Below, one piece after another: positions 1 to 12,386 of a DNA stretch of 64,000 bases. The notes under the pieces are model-generated. The model was given only the letters and a program-made list of their open reading frames with translations, did not search any database and had not been told where the DNA came from. Source of the stretch: Linnemannia elongata (Eukaryota; Mortierellomycota; Mortierellomycetes; Mortierellales; Mortierellaceae); contig JAXBDG010000021.1 in NCBI GenBank assembly GCA_036320915.1, forward strand, positions 124,001-188,000. Reading direction: 5' to 3'. The stretch's first letter is position 1; each line of letters opens with the position of its first letter. A program made the translations under genes and the position numbers.

Positions 1-102
1 GTTGACAACTTGTTCATACACTCCCTGAATGTTGTCCAATGTCTTCATCCTGCTATGGACCCAACTAACTAATCGATAATTTCCTCCGCGTGCATTAATT
101 AG

Positions 103-3100
103 GTCGTCTCGCTGTTTATTATGTCGCGATCGTTGATCGAGATTGTCAGCCAAGTCCAAAAGGGCACTCTTCCGGACCAGCTCGGGTCCCGTCTGGAAGA
201 AATCGTCTTTAGTCAGCTCGAAACCGTAGATCCGTAAGGCACTCACACTCCATGGTTGAACCGAGCACATGTAGTTTTTAAGAATGCTCGAACCTAACGA
301 TGCCTTTTGCATTATTCTCTGTCAGTGAGTTTGTTCAGAGGTCTGCGAATCGGACGGCCAACATGAACGCTTTGGTGGAGCTCATGGGATCACTCTCGAA
401 TGTGCGCTTTGCTACTGTCAGTGATCGATTCATTGCTGAACTGGAGAAATACAAGACAGGAGCACCCGTCAAGGATAAGGACGTGGAGCTTCGCATGGAG
501 ATGCTCATCCGCGGCATGCGCTATCTTAACCTGAAGGTACAAACACAATGTTGCTGGAAAATCGAATGGCTGGGGCTCTTGAAAGTAAAGATATCTGACA
601 GGAGTTTCATCTTACATCCCCATTGTAGCTGTACCCAGATCGTTGCCTTGAAGAGACTGCAGATTTCCTTCAGAGTTGTGCGGGATTCTTCAAATTGGCG
701 CGCGGGACCAGGATCAAGCATGCATATGCCGAGCTCTTTGTCCAGCTTTTGACTCCTGTTGCCAAGGTACAAAATGACAACATACACAATAGATGTAGAG
801 TTTGGACGGCCAAAAAATTGGTGCTTTGAAGACGTCTAATCGCTGGCTTGCGTCACTATATAGGTGGCATTGGCTGAGGTGAACTACCCCAACTGGTCCA
901 AGACTGTAGAGCTCATTTTCCCCAAGGCACGCAAGATGACCACCAAGCCACGGCATGTCCAAGTGGCCTTCCCACTCGTCACCATGCTCCTTTGTGTCAG
1001 CAAGAAGGACTTTTTCATGAAGCATTGGCAAGCTATATTCGATGCCTGCCGGGAAAAGTTCAAGGACAAGGTCATGCGCCATATTGCGTTGACGTGCGCG
1101 TCTCAGCTGCTTTGGGTTTTCCTTTTTCGCTGCTCTGATGAAACCAACACTACCTACAGGAAACTGGACGACATTGTCAAGGCGCTCTTCCCATCTCATC
1201 GGAGGTCGTCTGCCATGCAGGACGGATCACTGAATCATTACGTCCGCTTCATTCATTTTATCGGGGCTCGCCAACCGGACTATGCAACACGGTCTATCAT
1301 CTTCCTACTGATGAATTTGGAGTCGTTCTCCAACGTCATCTACACCAACCTCACTATGGACATGATTTCGCCTGAGCGGATGACTATCGCCGTAAGAGCA
1401 TTCATGCTGATCTTGGCAGACCTCGACAAGACCGGCAACCGTCCACCGTTCCCTACAGCCGGAGATGCCGTCAATGTTGTCTCTGATTCTGACACCGCAT
1501 CCGACATTTTGGAGCCGAGTGTTATCAACCGAGCAGGAATGCGGGATACATATGACCAGATGATTGCTGTCCTCGGGAAGATCGCCATTGTTTGCGACCG
1601 CAACTATGGTCAAACGACCATCCTGGAGGAAAAGTACACAACCGCGAGGAGCATGTTCTCAGCAGCGGCACTTATGGCAACGGCGACTGGAGATGGTGGC
1701 GCTTCGATGGTCCACCAGTATTCGACACTTGCGGTCTCTTATAGTCGCGAAAAGCAGGTGTACTTTGATCTCATGACGGCTTGGGTGACCTGTCTCCCTC
1801 GCTGCATGCCTTCAGGAATCCATCTGCAGAGGATCATTGAAATGCTCTGTCGGTACACCGCCCACGTGGACCCCGAGCTGCGAAAAGCCTCCGCAGCAGC
1901 ACTCGTCCGCATCGCCAAGCAGTGTAATTCGCAAATGGTCGTGGCTGGATACTCTGCATTCGTCTGCACTGTGGAGGATCGTCTCTCAGAACTGTTGGCA
2001 GGACTCTCTGTGCCTGGATCAGCTACACCTGCAGAGACTGGCCTCTTGGGCATCTATATCCAGATCTTGGAGGCTTGGATCCAGGACACTCGCACCCAGG
2101 CTCAACAGGAGCGGGAATCGAGCAGTGCCAATACTACCACATCCAACGATGGGCCAGCCAACACTTCTTCTGCTCCCATGGCCAGTCCGGCTACGTCCAC
2201 GGAGGGTTCGCGCTCATTCTCGTCCTTTGCTCCTGAAGTGAACTTGGCCACTCAGCTACTCACAACAGAGGAGAACGGCCTGCTATTCCTCTGCAGCCCC
2301 TCTCCAATTATCCGTCGGTATGCTGTCTCGATCTTGCAGCTCGCTGCTTCCTTTGACCGTCCCGAGTCACAACCTGCAGCCGCAAGCACTGAGCCTAATA
2401 AGGAGGATATTATGCCAGCCAGTGTTTCTGTACGACCGCGTCTTGAGATTACAAGAGTCTACCACTTACTACAGAGCGTTGTGCAGGAGCTTTTGCAGGT
2501 GGATGAGAGCGGAAACGCCCTCAAGGACTGCCCTCTGGCGTTGCAGGAGTTGATCCGACTTCAGATCCACCACCAAAAAGGATCAGGCGAGGTATTCTCG
2601 CTTCTTGCAGGAAGTGAGCACAGTGTCGACGTTGGGATTTGGCGTTCCTGCTTTCCTCTCCTAGTCACCAAGATCTTCCACTTTTTCCCGAATATCTGTG
2701 AGCCGTGCTTGGACACTGTCAGTCGGCGCTTGATGATCCTGTACCCTGCCATCATGACAACGACCGACTTGGCGCTCAACAGCACCCTGGCTTCCAAGTT
2801 TTCGATCAAGACCACCCAGGTTGCCACGGAGGAAATGGTCGAGCAATGGCGGACGTATTTAATCTTTGTGTGTTCAACAATGATCCGGCACGAGCACCAG
2901 TCGCCCGCAGCCCCAGGACATGGACGGAAAAAGTCAGCCCCGACTGAAAAGATCACCTGTGCGAGGGATCTCTTCCGACTCATTCTACCACTGTTGTACA
3001 GCGATCGCTACTCTATCAGGGAATCGGTTGTCGCTTCCTTGGGAAGGATCAACGTTCATATCTACAAGGCCATGCTAGAGGACATTCAGCCGTTGCTCTT

Positions 3101-6100
3101 CTCGATTCACGATGACTTCCGGTCCAAGAGCGGCATCAAGCCACCCTACAACGGCAAGCGCAACAAGAAGATTGATCGACTTCGCGCCGAGATTGCTCAC
3201 ATCTTTGATCTCACGGCGCCCTTGCTCAGGAGCCCCGCATTGGTGCACGACGATCTGATCACATCCAGTTTGAAGGGCTATGTCCGTGAGACGACCAACT
3301 TTCTTCTTGACCCGGAGGTCAAGCAAGAGTGGGAGTTTGTCAAGCTGCGAACACACTTTTGCGGGTTTGTCTGCCATTCCTACAACGGCGTCTCGCAAAT
3401 CGGTCTCCCGGAGACGATTGTTCCCTTTGAGTACCGTCTCTCGCTTTTCAAGCTCTTTGGTGATTGGTGTGGACACGGTCCAAGCACCTTTATCCGAGAC
3501 AGCGACAACCGGTCCATCTGGTTTGGTCATGACCCCAGCAACGAGGTCCAGATGGAGGAGAAGTTTGAACTCGAGATGGCTGCCCTTCGTGCGATGGCCT
3601 CTCTTTGTGTAAGCTTAAGCGTGAATTTTTGATTGCCTTTCATTTAATTTTGAGTGCTGGAAGACTAACTGACGCTTGCCTTTTGTTATTTTTTTTTTAG
3701 CAAGGGCCTATCAACAACATGGCGCCCAACCAGCGGCCTGATCGACCAAGGGCATGCTTCAACATTGAGGAGATCTTCAGGTGGATTGAGAGCGTTTTCC
3801 GCAGTCCTGACGAGAGGTTGCATACCATCGCGCAGTAAGTGTGTGTGTGTGTGTGTGTGTGTGTTTTATGCAAAACAGCTTATCCTTTATATACTTCAGT
3901 CTCATTAACATTTTCTAACATTCATATTAACAACTTTTATACAATAGGAGCGCATTGGAGGCATTGTTGATTCATAATCAGGATCGTGTTGATTTGCTGG
4001 AGGACGCCCTGAACCAGTGCTATGCAGGGGACATGTCGCAAAAGTTCATTCAGGGCCACTTTACAGCGCTGGTCGACATTATCTTGAGGATCGAATCGTA
4101 CCCTTGCCAAGTCCACCAGATGCTCAGTCTGGCCTTGTTCAAGTGTGGAGACTCCAACATCCATATCAGGACGTTGGCCATCAAGCTGCTGAAGGTCGTC
4201 GAGGCCCGTTACTTGACCGACACATGTGCGGGCGAGTATGAGATTGGAATTGTCAATAAGCTGCCGACCATTTATCGGCAGGCTCAGTATGTCCTTTCCG
4301 CTCGCCTTGCCCAGGATCAGGCGGAGCAGACGTATTCATTGCTATCAGAGGCGATGATGCGCTTTGACCTGGTTCGGACCGTCTGGCGCGGCGAGATGCT
4401 CTACTACATTGCTCCTTGGCTTGGAAACGTCGAGTTGGTGGTGGACGAGGACGATGAGCTGAGCATGACGTCCTTTGTAGTCCTGACGAACCTGTTCTAC
4501 TTGACGGTCAAGTACGGCGACGATCATGTTAAGGAGGTTGAGAACTTGTGGGTGCAGTTGGTGGCCGGCGACAACTTTGCCAACATTCGACCCATCATCG
4601 TGTTCCTGCTGGATCTCGGTCTGGAAAAGCGTAACCCAGAGTTTGTGCACCCCGCCAAGAAGGTCATTGTCTTTTTGGGTCGCACTTCGGCCTGTTCGAG
4701 GATGGTCGATATTCTCATCAGTGAGATCTCCCCGAGAGCGATGGTTCCCAAGTTGAAGCAGGAGCGCAACCACATCCAACCGCCCTTCGTCTCCGAGTTC
4801 TTCCTCGCCAACCTCGACAGTCTAATCAACGGCCGAGAGAAGAGACCAGCATTCTCGCGAGGCCAGCTGGCGACCGTTCTATTGGTCGACCTCGCGGTCG
4901 AGGCAGGAGCCGATCTCCGTCGACACCTCCCCTTGCTTCTTCAGGCGCTGTTTGTCCAGCTGGACCACTATACAGCGTTGATTTGTGACCAGACTCGTTC
5001 CCTCCTGGTCCATCTCATCCACTCGATTATCATCCGCGAGTCGCGTAGCTTTGAGATTATCGAGCAGTCGAACGAACTGGTCGACTTTTTGAACGCCAAA
5101 GAGGGCAAGCCACTGTGGGCCTACGACGACATCATTACCCTCAACACGCGCGACTCTCCAGAGCTAGAGTCCTTGGTCTACCGTTCCGTCCAAGTGTTCC
5201 AGGCGTCCGAGGTTGAGATCCGTCAGCAGTGGGGCGAGACGGCGCTCCAATGGGCAACAGCTTGTCCCGTCCGACATATTGCCTGCCGCTCCTTCCAGAT
5301 CTTCCGAGCCTTGGCGCCCAGTTTCAACCAACACATGTTGGCTGATATGCTTGCTCGTCTGTCCAACACGATTGCTGACAAGAGTCAAGAGATCCAGGCG
5401 TTTGCGATGGAGATTCTTATTTCCTTGCAGTCGATTATCGAGCGATTTGATACTGCGCGGATGATGCAGTTCCCCCAGATCTTTTGGGGATCGATCGCCT
5501 GTTTGTACACGGGCCATGACCAAGAGTACCTGGAGGGACTCAAGATTCTTGAGACGGTCACCAACAGTCTAGATCTCATGGACCCACCCACGCTCGAGTT
5601 CCTGCTGTCATACTTTCCCGAGCAGTGGGACAGTGCCTTCATGGGCATCCAGCCCTTGCTCCTCAAGGGCCTTCGATCCGTTAACACTGAGCAGATTTCG
5701 CTGAGACTCTTGCGAAGGATCATGTTTGTCTCTGAGAACGCGTTAATCGATCCCTCGGAGCACCGCGTCGTCTTTTTGTTCTTAGGAGTCCTTCCCCTCC
5801 TGGCCGAGGGTCAGGAGATCAAAGACATCAACGACAACTGTCTACAGTGGGCGCAAGACATTTCGACGATTGCTGAACGGGACGGATACTACAACATTGT
5901 TACCCTCTTGGGATCCTACTCCAAGCAGCGTTTCCGAACCAAGGACGACTTCTGGCGACAGATTGAGGCCGTCTTGAAGGATCTGTTTATTCCAGAACTC
6001 CAGGCAGAGATGATCCTGTTCTTCATGCGTTTGCTCTATAACAGCCCTGGACTCTACAAGCACAAGTCGCTCAAGTGTCTCAAGTTGCTCTTGCCGCTGG

Positions 6101-7956
6101 TTGATACGACCAGGATTGAGTTCTTGGAGATTGGTCCCGAACTGGTGATGCCGTTGTTGCGTCTGCTTCTCCAGGCCGAGTACGCGACTGAGGCGTTGGA
6201 GGTTCTAGACGCGGCGATGAATCTTTCGGAGCAGTCAGCTGAGATCTTCAAGATCCGTGTTCCCCTGGATGCGCAGAGTCCCGGCCTAAACTTTGAGGAC
6301 ATGACCAAGGGTATTCTCGGCGGCGGTACTGGACTCGAGCGACGATCTATATCCGATAACTGGTCTGAGCCTCGCCGGGAGCACTTTTGGCAGATGACCC
6401 GGGCCAATGTCAACGCTGTGGTGTTGACCTGCACTGGAACTGGATACTGGGGCGCCGATGTCGAGCTCTTGGCAGAACACGAGATGAACCAGCTTGGGTA
6501 CCCGATGGGCGCAGGAGGGATGCCGATGGACTTTGTAGACCGTGACGGTATGCATATCGGATTGGACTCGAACTCGGCATTTGGTACGGCTTACAATGTT
6601 GATCGGAGTGAAGAGATGAATGGCAGTCAGGTTCAGTATGGACATTTGGTCTCGGCGTTGGACGATCTGACGGAGCATTTTGCGGAGAGTGCGCGGTTCA
6701 ACGATGGCCGGAAGCGAGAGAGTACGACATTTGGAGCTCAGCCTTACTCGGATCAGAACAGCCAGTGGAACTATCGGCACTCGCTCTTGGGAGGAGCCAG
6801 CGATCCGTCTCTTCAAGGGGAGGCAGGCGTCGGCCTCGGAGGTGTGAAGGGTGGTAGTGGAGATGGGTTGGCTTTGACTATGAGTGGACCTGGATTCAAC
6901 CGTGGTCACCAGCGACATTCTCGGCACAGCAGCAAGGGTAGTCGGGATGAATTTGGATCATTCTTCTCGCCCCACCATGACAGGATTGTTGAGGACGATG
7001 AGGAGGAATCGACGTTGATGGCGGCCGAGATCTTGAACAAGAGTTTGTCGATCAATCGGTCGTATTCTTCAATCCGGTCGTCGTTCTTGATGGAGCCTTC
7101 GTCGTTCAACAGCGGTGCCATTACTGTTGGGTCTGACCTTGCTGCTGATGGACAGGACGATTTAAGCAAAGGTGGTCAACCTGGAGTAGGACCGCGGTTG
7201 GGATCGCCTGTTCCTGGGCTGGTTCCCAACAGCTCATTTGCAGCGGGACGGGGTGGTCCGGGATCGGGATCGGGACATCGTGTGCGATTGCAGGCGCCTG
7301 GACAGGGACATCATGCTCAGCGGTCGTCTGGTTCTGGATCCAGTGCGATGAGTGGACTCAACAACAGTCAGATCTCTCAGTCGTCTAGCATGGTAGCGGC
7401 GCGGAATCGAGGCAACCAGAACCAAAGTCATCGTGCTCCCAGTAGCAATAACGGAAGCAACTCGAGTTCTGTCATGGCGTCTAGTGCAGGAACGGGAGGT
7501 GCCGGGGCAGGTGGATGGAACAATGGTCGGACTGTGAGTGGACACCGGACACGAGCCAGCTGTGACGATTTGTCGCTATCGTCTTCGGATGAGGACGATG
7601 ACGAGGACGATGACTCGACTGATAGCGACGGTGACTATTCTTCTCACCAGAGCCATTCCTTCCAGCGGGATTATTACGAGGATGAAGGACGGACGCGGGA
7701 GAACAGCTTTGATCGCGCCGGTGGTGGTGGGATGACCATGGTCAGGGGTCATGGTGGATCATCAACACGGGGCAGTGTTGATAATACTACTGCAGGAGAA
7801 GCGTCGAGACGTGGTGGACAGACAACGCCAACTCCAGGGCAGTCTCAACCAGGGTCAAGGCCTAGTTCGAGACCAGGATCGAGGACTGAATCGCGGCCAG
7901 GGTCGGTGCCCGCTTCTCCGGCGACTAAGCGGGTGATGGATCGGGGGCAATTCTAG
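103..7956 (+). CDS. TAO3: Furry/Tao3/Mor2 (PAG1) cell-morphogenesis scaffold, 5' partial
   Basis: Proposed exons are 103-233, 326-536, 629-766, 864-3608, 3701-3834 and 3948-7956, giving about 2455 residues in frame. The family is a giant HEAT-like scaffold that activates NDR/LATS kinases (yeast RAM network, fission yeast Orb6 pathway) and controls polarised growth and cell separation. The N-terminal MOR2-PAG1 region is visible around SLFIMSRSLIEIV and VRFATVSDRFIAELEKY, followed by long helical repeats. The last ~450 residues are disordered and rich in Ser, Gly and Asp, with an acidic run (DEDDDEDDDSTDSD) and RPGSRPSSRPGS-type repeats. Yeast Tao3 is about 2,376 residues, so little is missing. 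The first exon seen opens after an acceptor TTAATTAG at 95-102, with a CTAAC branch-like motif at about 64, so the start codon lies upstream of the window. A (GT)13 run abuts the donor of the fifth exon. The family call is firm; exon edges are inferred. Confidence 0.93.
3839..3864 (+). repeat. (GT)13 microsatellite at a splice donor
   Basis: An uninterrupted GT dinucleotide run begins four bases into the intron that starts at 3835 (donor GTAAGT) in the Tao3 gene. Every unit is a potential cryptic GT donor. Confidence 0.9.
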
Positions 7957-8074
7957 ACTTGGCGGACTGGGTGCTGAGGAGTTTGTTGGAATTCCTAATG
8001 TTTATTTGTCGCAGAAGTAAATTCACGTTTTTTGTTTGATGGAGGTGGAAGATAATTATAATAATATTAATAAT

Positions 8075-8080
8075 AATAAA
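8075..8080 (+). terminator. Poly(A) signal of the Tao3 gene
   Basis: A canonical AATAAA lies 119 bp after the Tao3 stop codon, inside an AT-rich segment. Confidence 0.55.
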
Positions 8081-8424
8081 AGTTGGTATCATTAAAAACG
8101 TTTCTGTGCAATGGAGAGCGTGAAATATCTAGATGGGTTTGCTGACGTGACAAGCTGTAACCGTCCTTTAGACTTTTGGGAAATGAGGATGGAGACTTTT
8201 TTGAAGGGTTGTTTTTCAATGTTGTTTTTCATGGATTCTCTTCTTTTTACATTTTTTATTTGACAGGGAAAGGTCCAGACGTAGTTTGAAACAAAGGGGT
8301 TCAAGAACTAATAATGCCGAATAACCTTTTTTTTATTTTTTTTTATTTTCATGGATTCGTGGAACATCGATCCGCGTCTCTGTTCAACTACACATCGAAC
8401 CTGTGTTAAAAACTTCGAGACTTG

Positions 8425-8463
<39 letters not shown>
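8425..8463. repeat. Poly(A) tract, 39 bases
   Basis: Thirty-nine consecutive A residues lie between convergent genes. The run is either a neutral homopolymer or an old retroposon tail; I saw no clear target-site duplication. The true length is unreliable with most sequencing methods. Confidence 0.9.
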
Positions 8464-8467
<4 letters not shown>

Positions 8468-8913
8468 TTGTCGATCCCAACGAGCTTTGTGCGAATGGAA
8501 GAGATGAGAAATGATTGAATCGTATTTTATTTTCAGTGCATATAGTACACGAAAAAAAAAGAGTATGGAGGATATGATGGATATGAAGAATGAATGAAGA
8601 ATGAGAACATGAGTGTAAAGAATAGTTAAAGTACAAACAAGAGTATGAATATGAAGATATAATATGAGCGGGCGGGGATACATAGAAGTGAATTGAAAAG
8701 GAAGAGTGGAGAGTGGAAGGAGGAGGGAGGAAGGAGTGGAAAGAAATAAAAGGTACAAGGTACAAATCGGCGAACGGCTTCCAAAAAAGTCAACCGCAAG
8801 TCAGACATGCACCATGACCTCCCCTCATGCATGCCTCGGGTTTTCCCAGGGTTGCAAAATAATCTTTCTAGCATCGACAAAAGCCGAATCAAAAGAAAAT
8901 CCGCATGCTTGCC

Positions 8914-10594
8914 TTAGTACTCGTCGACAACAACTTGATCCTGCTGAGTCCACTCTGGCTGTCGCCATGACGAGATCTTGTCAATCTTGGCTGCAGCAGA
9001 GTCCATCTGTCCAGCCTTCTTGCCCTTGGGTTTTGACCGAATCGACTTGTAGTACATCCGCTTGTCCAGCTTGGCTTGTGTCCTAGCCTCCCGTGAGAGC
9101 ACCTTGTCGCCATTTTCCGCATCCTTGTAATCGTCGTCCCTGTAATGTTCCAGTGGCAGGGGTTCGTTCAGAGAAAGGGTCTGGAATTTGACGGGTCTCT
9201 GTGAGGGTCTAAGAAGCAGAAATTGTGTCATAGGATAGAAAGAGAGATATGTCATATTAGGTTGGTGCTGGTTCGTCCCACTCGATCCCCGATGCGAGAT
9301 CATTTTTGTTTCTCCTCCGAATCGGAAAGGGGTCTATCTTTTTTGCCCCCTCAGACCAACAAAGAACAACCACTCGCTCCACATCCCTTTTCCATCCATT
9401 CTTGCGCTTGTTTTCTTGGTTTTTTTCTCACATCCTCCTTTTGCATCAAAAGGAGACAAGCGAAAGAGGGTCTCACCCACTCTCCTCTCTGTTTCGAGTC
9501 TGTGCGAATCTTTTTCATCCTCGTTCCCTCCTCCCACTCCTTTCTCTCAGGATCCTCTCCTATCCAATCCTTAGCCCCATGTGAAATCAAAACAATAAAC
9601 CCCTCGTTTACACTCGGACCAAAGGGAAAAAAAACGCAAGTAAACAAACAAAAAAAACCTCTTCCATTTCCAAAACAACTTACCCGCATGCGATTTGGTT
9701 CAAGGCCTCAAGGGGATCCTCTCCGTTGCCACGCAAGATGGTGTCAACATAAATCTTACACCAATTCTTCTTGCGGTCATTTCGCCTCATGGCCTTGACA
9801 GTACTTGTTGACTTGCCTCCGGCAGCCTCCTGCTTCTTGTTTAGCAGCCTCTGAGCCTGCTTAGAAATCACAGGAAGATGTTCGTCCGCGGGACCATATC
9901 CGTTTCCATAAGAGGCACTCGACATATTGGACGATGTGGAAGAGTTGGAGTAAGACCGCAACATTTGGACAGACCGGTGTTCCTGCTCGAGTTTCTTGAG
10001 CTTGTACCAGTCGAGCCGCTTCTTCTCTTCGGCCTCTTCATGCTTGACCAGCCGGAACCAGACCTCGTTCATCTCTTGACCAAGGACTACAAAGTTGTAG
10101 AACCGCCGGGATAGCTCCGAGATAATAAGCATCTGGAAAGGTGGGAGGCGGGCGAGGATCTGTTGAAGAACAGGGGCTGGGAGGGTCGAGAAGACGTCCC
10201 GGCGTCGACGGCGACGTTGTTTTTGCTGGCGCTGTTGAATCTCCTGGCGGAGGGCTCTGCGGTGTTCTCGTTGTTCGAGTTGCAATTGCTGGAATTTTTG
10301 TAACTGGTCGGGAGTCATGAGCTCTGTGGTTGTTGTTGATGAAGAGTCAGGGTCTTCTTGTTCGTCATCGGAACTTGTGTAGAGGTAGTCGGAATCCGAG
10401 TCGTAGTCGTCGAGGGAATCGACACCCGAGTCGTGAACGGATCCCTCTGCTGTTGTTGTTATTGTTGTTGCAGTCATAGTGGTAGTGGTAGGGTCGGTGG
10501 TGGAGTGGATGGAAGTGTTGTGGTCTAAAGGTATTCCTATTCCTATTGTGGCGGGGCCTGTCGCTGAGGGTCTTGTTTCGATGATGTGTGGCAT
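8914..10594 (-). CDS. F-box domain protein
   Basis: Two exons on the minus strand: 10594-9684, ending at a GTAAGT donor, and 9208-8914, after a CTTCTTAG acceptor. They join in frame (GG|A) to about 401 residues, with an intron of 475 bp. The N-terminal ~130 residues are low-complexity, with Ser/Asp runs and a Gln-rich basic stretch (QQRQQKQRRRRRR). An F-box-like segment follows at roughly residues 134-180 (STLPAPVLQQILARLPPFQM, then SELSRRFYNFV). F-box proteins bind Skp1 in SCF ubiquitin ligases and present substrates. No WD40, LRR or kelch substrate-binding domain is visible, so the substrate is unknown. The C-terminus is basic and ends QDQVVVDEY. Upstream of the start the coding strand is pyrimidine-rich. 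The F-box assignment rests on the LP..L..IL..L pattern and position; a similar short helical domain is possible. Confidence 0.75.
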
Positions 10595-10786
10595 GGTAGT
10601 TGTGGAAGGGAAGGGGTATCGGAGAAAGTGTGGAGTGTAGTGAAGGAGAAGAGAAGGGAGGAGAAATAAAAAGTTTTTTTTTTTTTATGCCTGGGCACAA
10701 GGCGCAGCTGGGTGCACTTTTTTTTTTATATCCAGGGAAACTGGCCAATGCTGCTTGTGCATCACATGACTTTTCGCGTTTTTTTT

Positions 10787-10792
10787 TTTATT
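10787..10792 (-). terminator. Poly(A) signal of the cyclin gene
   Basis: TTTATT on the plus strand reads AATAAA on the minus strand, about 40 bp after the cyclin stop codon. It supports ending the gene at 10831 rather than splicing on from the GTAAGG a few codons earlier. Confidence 0.55.
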
Positions 10793-10830
10793 GTTCTTGG
10801 GCGGGCATGCTTGCAAATCAACCCTTGTCC

Positions 10831-12386
10831 TCACGAAAACCGTGATACGCGCGTGCCCTTACCAGAAGTAGAAGGAGAAGCAGTAGTAGCAGCAGCAGCA
10901 GCAGCAGCAGGAGTACCATTGCTGACACTCTTATTTAACTCTCCCCGGAGATAAGGCTCCACCTGCTCAATCGTAAGTGGCAGCGTCGAGATAGGAAGCG
11001 GCCTGTGATAGAGCGATGTGATATGTCCTGCAATGTTCTCAATATCCTCCAGCTTAGCATCTAGCACCTCCCACCATGCAGGACTCGTCGGCAATGCCAC
11101 ATTCTCCTTCCTTGCCGCCAGCCAGATCACACTACAAGCAATCGTCGGTGGCTGGTAGCAAATGTATATACTTGTCCTCAACCTATTTCGAACAAAAACG
11201 TCGGAAAAATAAAGAGGCCAAATGCATCAGTAACATGATTGTTTGTTCACATACTGCATATTCAATGTGAATTTGTGATGCGGAGAAAATAAAAGCGACG
11301 AAGAGAGCGTATTAAATCATTACCCGTCATTCAGATAGCTCCATGCCAGTTGTGGGATGATCGGATGGTCCATGAGTTCCAGCACCTTGAGATAGTTGAT
11401 CATGATGGCGTAAGGCGTTTGAACATGCACATTGAACGACAGTTTTTTCAGAATCTGCATCTCTGCCACTACCGTCGCATCCTTCAATGTGTAAAACGTC
11501 TACTCGAAAATGTGAACGAAACAGATTAATTAGAGAATTGATAGAGAAAAAGGCATTAATAAAGAGAAAAAAAATAACATAGATTCTCCTCTGTAAGGAA
11601 ACATGTTGTATAGTCCAGATCCAAATTGCTCGCTTACTTGTTGGTATGCTGGCATGGGGTCAAGCGGTAGGCGGTGGAATTTCTTGATGAGATGATCAAA
11701 AACATTCACCAAGTCCAGAAACCGAATGGGGCATTCTTCCACCTTTGCAGCCAAGAATACCGATCCCATGCTGATATCCTTGATGATATTGGTGTTAAAA
11801 AAAAGGTTGTTTTGTTGGCGTTGTATGTATTTGTATCATGATCCATTGTTGTCCGCATAATATTTGAAATAGATAAAAGAAAAAGTGAGATGGTGAGTGT
11901 GTGCAGCACCAGTCAAGTTGGCGTGTTGGCAGTTGAACGCTCGATTCTTGGTCTGTCATGAGAACCTACTCTGACGGCAAATTTCCGAAGTGAAGCCTGG
12001 TAAAAGAATCGCTGAAATAAGATCTGACCCGTTGCCATGGCAACCTGAGGCCTATCTCGATCCAAAATAAATCAACGAGACGTGTCAGGAAATTAGTTTG
12101 GTGGCAAAGTTCCAGCTTTTCTATGTTCTCCCCCCGTATCCTGTTATTTAGTCGTATTCATAACATATGACTCCTGCTTCCACAGCGCCTTTGGTACCGC
12201 GTTCCTGTAGGTAGTAAGATAAACTTACAGCTTCAGGAGGATGCCTGCGTGTTGAATGAGATGACATCCAAGTTGACGGAGATGGTCTTCTTGCTCCTCT
12301 GTGATGCCATCTTCCCGTGAAGGCGTTTGTTGGAGTTGTTCGAGAGTGAGCAGTGCATTCTGCAGCGATAACTTGACTTGCGACAT
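10831..12386 (-). CDS. Cyclin L-like protein
   Basis: Five minus-strand exons join in frame: 12386-12229, 12051-11970, 11778-11638, 11499-11324 and 11182-10831, giving about 302 residues. All introns are GT-AG. The N-terminal cyclin fold is visible: a LIQHAGILLKL helix, then LPQVAMATGQILFQRFFY and SMGSVFLAAKVEECPIR. The second fold follows with INYLKVLELMD, WSYLNDGLRT and PPTIACSVIWLAAR. These match the cyclin L pattern. In animals and yeasts cyclin L partners CDK11- or Cdk12-type kinases in transcription and pre-mRNA splicing. The C-terminus is short, with an Ala run and SPSTSGKGTRVSRFS, and lacks the long Arg/Ser domain of animal cyclin L. Cyclin K or T is less likely because of the QVAMATGQ motif. 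The gene is divergent from the LEA-like gene, separated by about 1.25 kb. Confidence 0.87.

Larger units (their letters stand above)
7957..8913. other. Convergent 3' intergenic region between Tao3 and the F-box gene
   Basis: No coding frame here has family similarity that I recognise. The region carries the 3' UTR of the Tao3 gene, with AATAAA at 8075-8080 in an AT-rich stretch. The 3' flank of the minus-strand F-box gene is also here, with AATAAA on the minus strand at 8526-8531. Between them lie a 39-base A run and a purine-rich stretch (8550-8760). Apparent minus-strand frames here encode only F/S/L low complexity. Confidence 0.7.

Noticed and set aside
8384..8765. Minus-strand frames rich in F, S, L and Y
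   Set aside because: They are translations of purine-rich, A-run intergenic DNA, with no conserved pattern.
10600..10750. Extra last exon of the cyclin gene after a GTAAGG near 10860
   Set aside because: A stop codon and an AATAAA follow directly if unspliced, and the downstream sequence is the F-box gene's leader.
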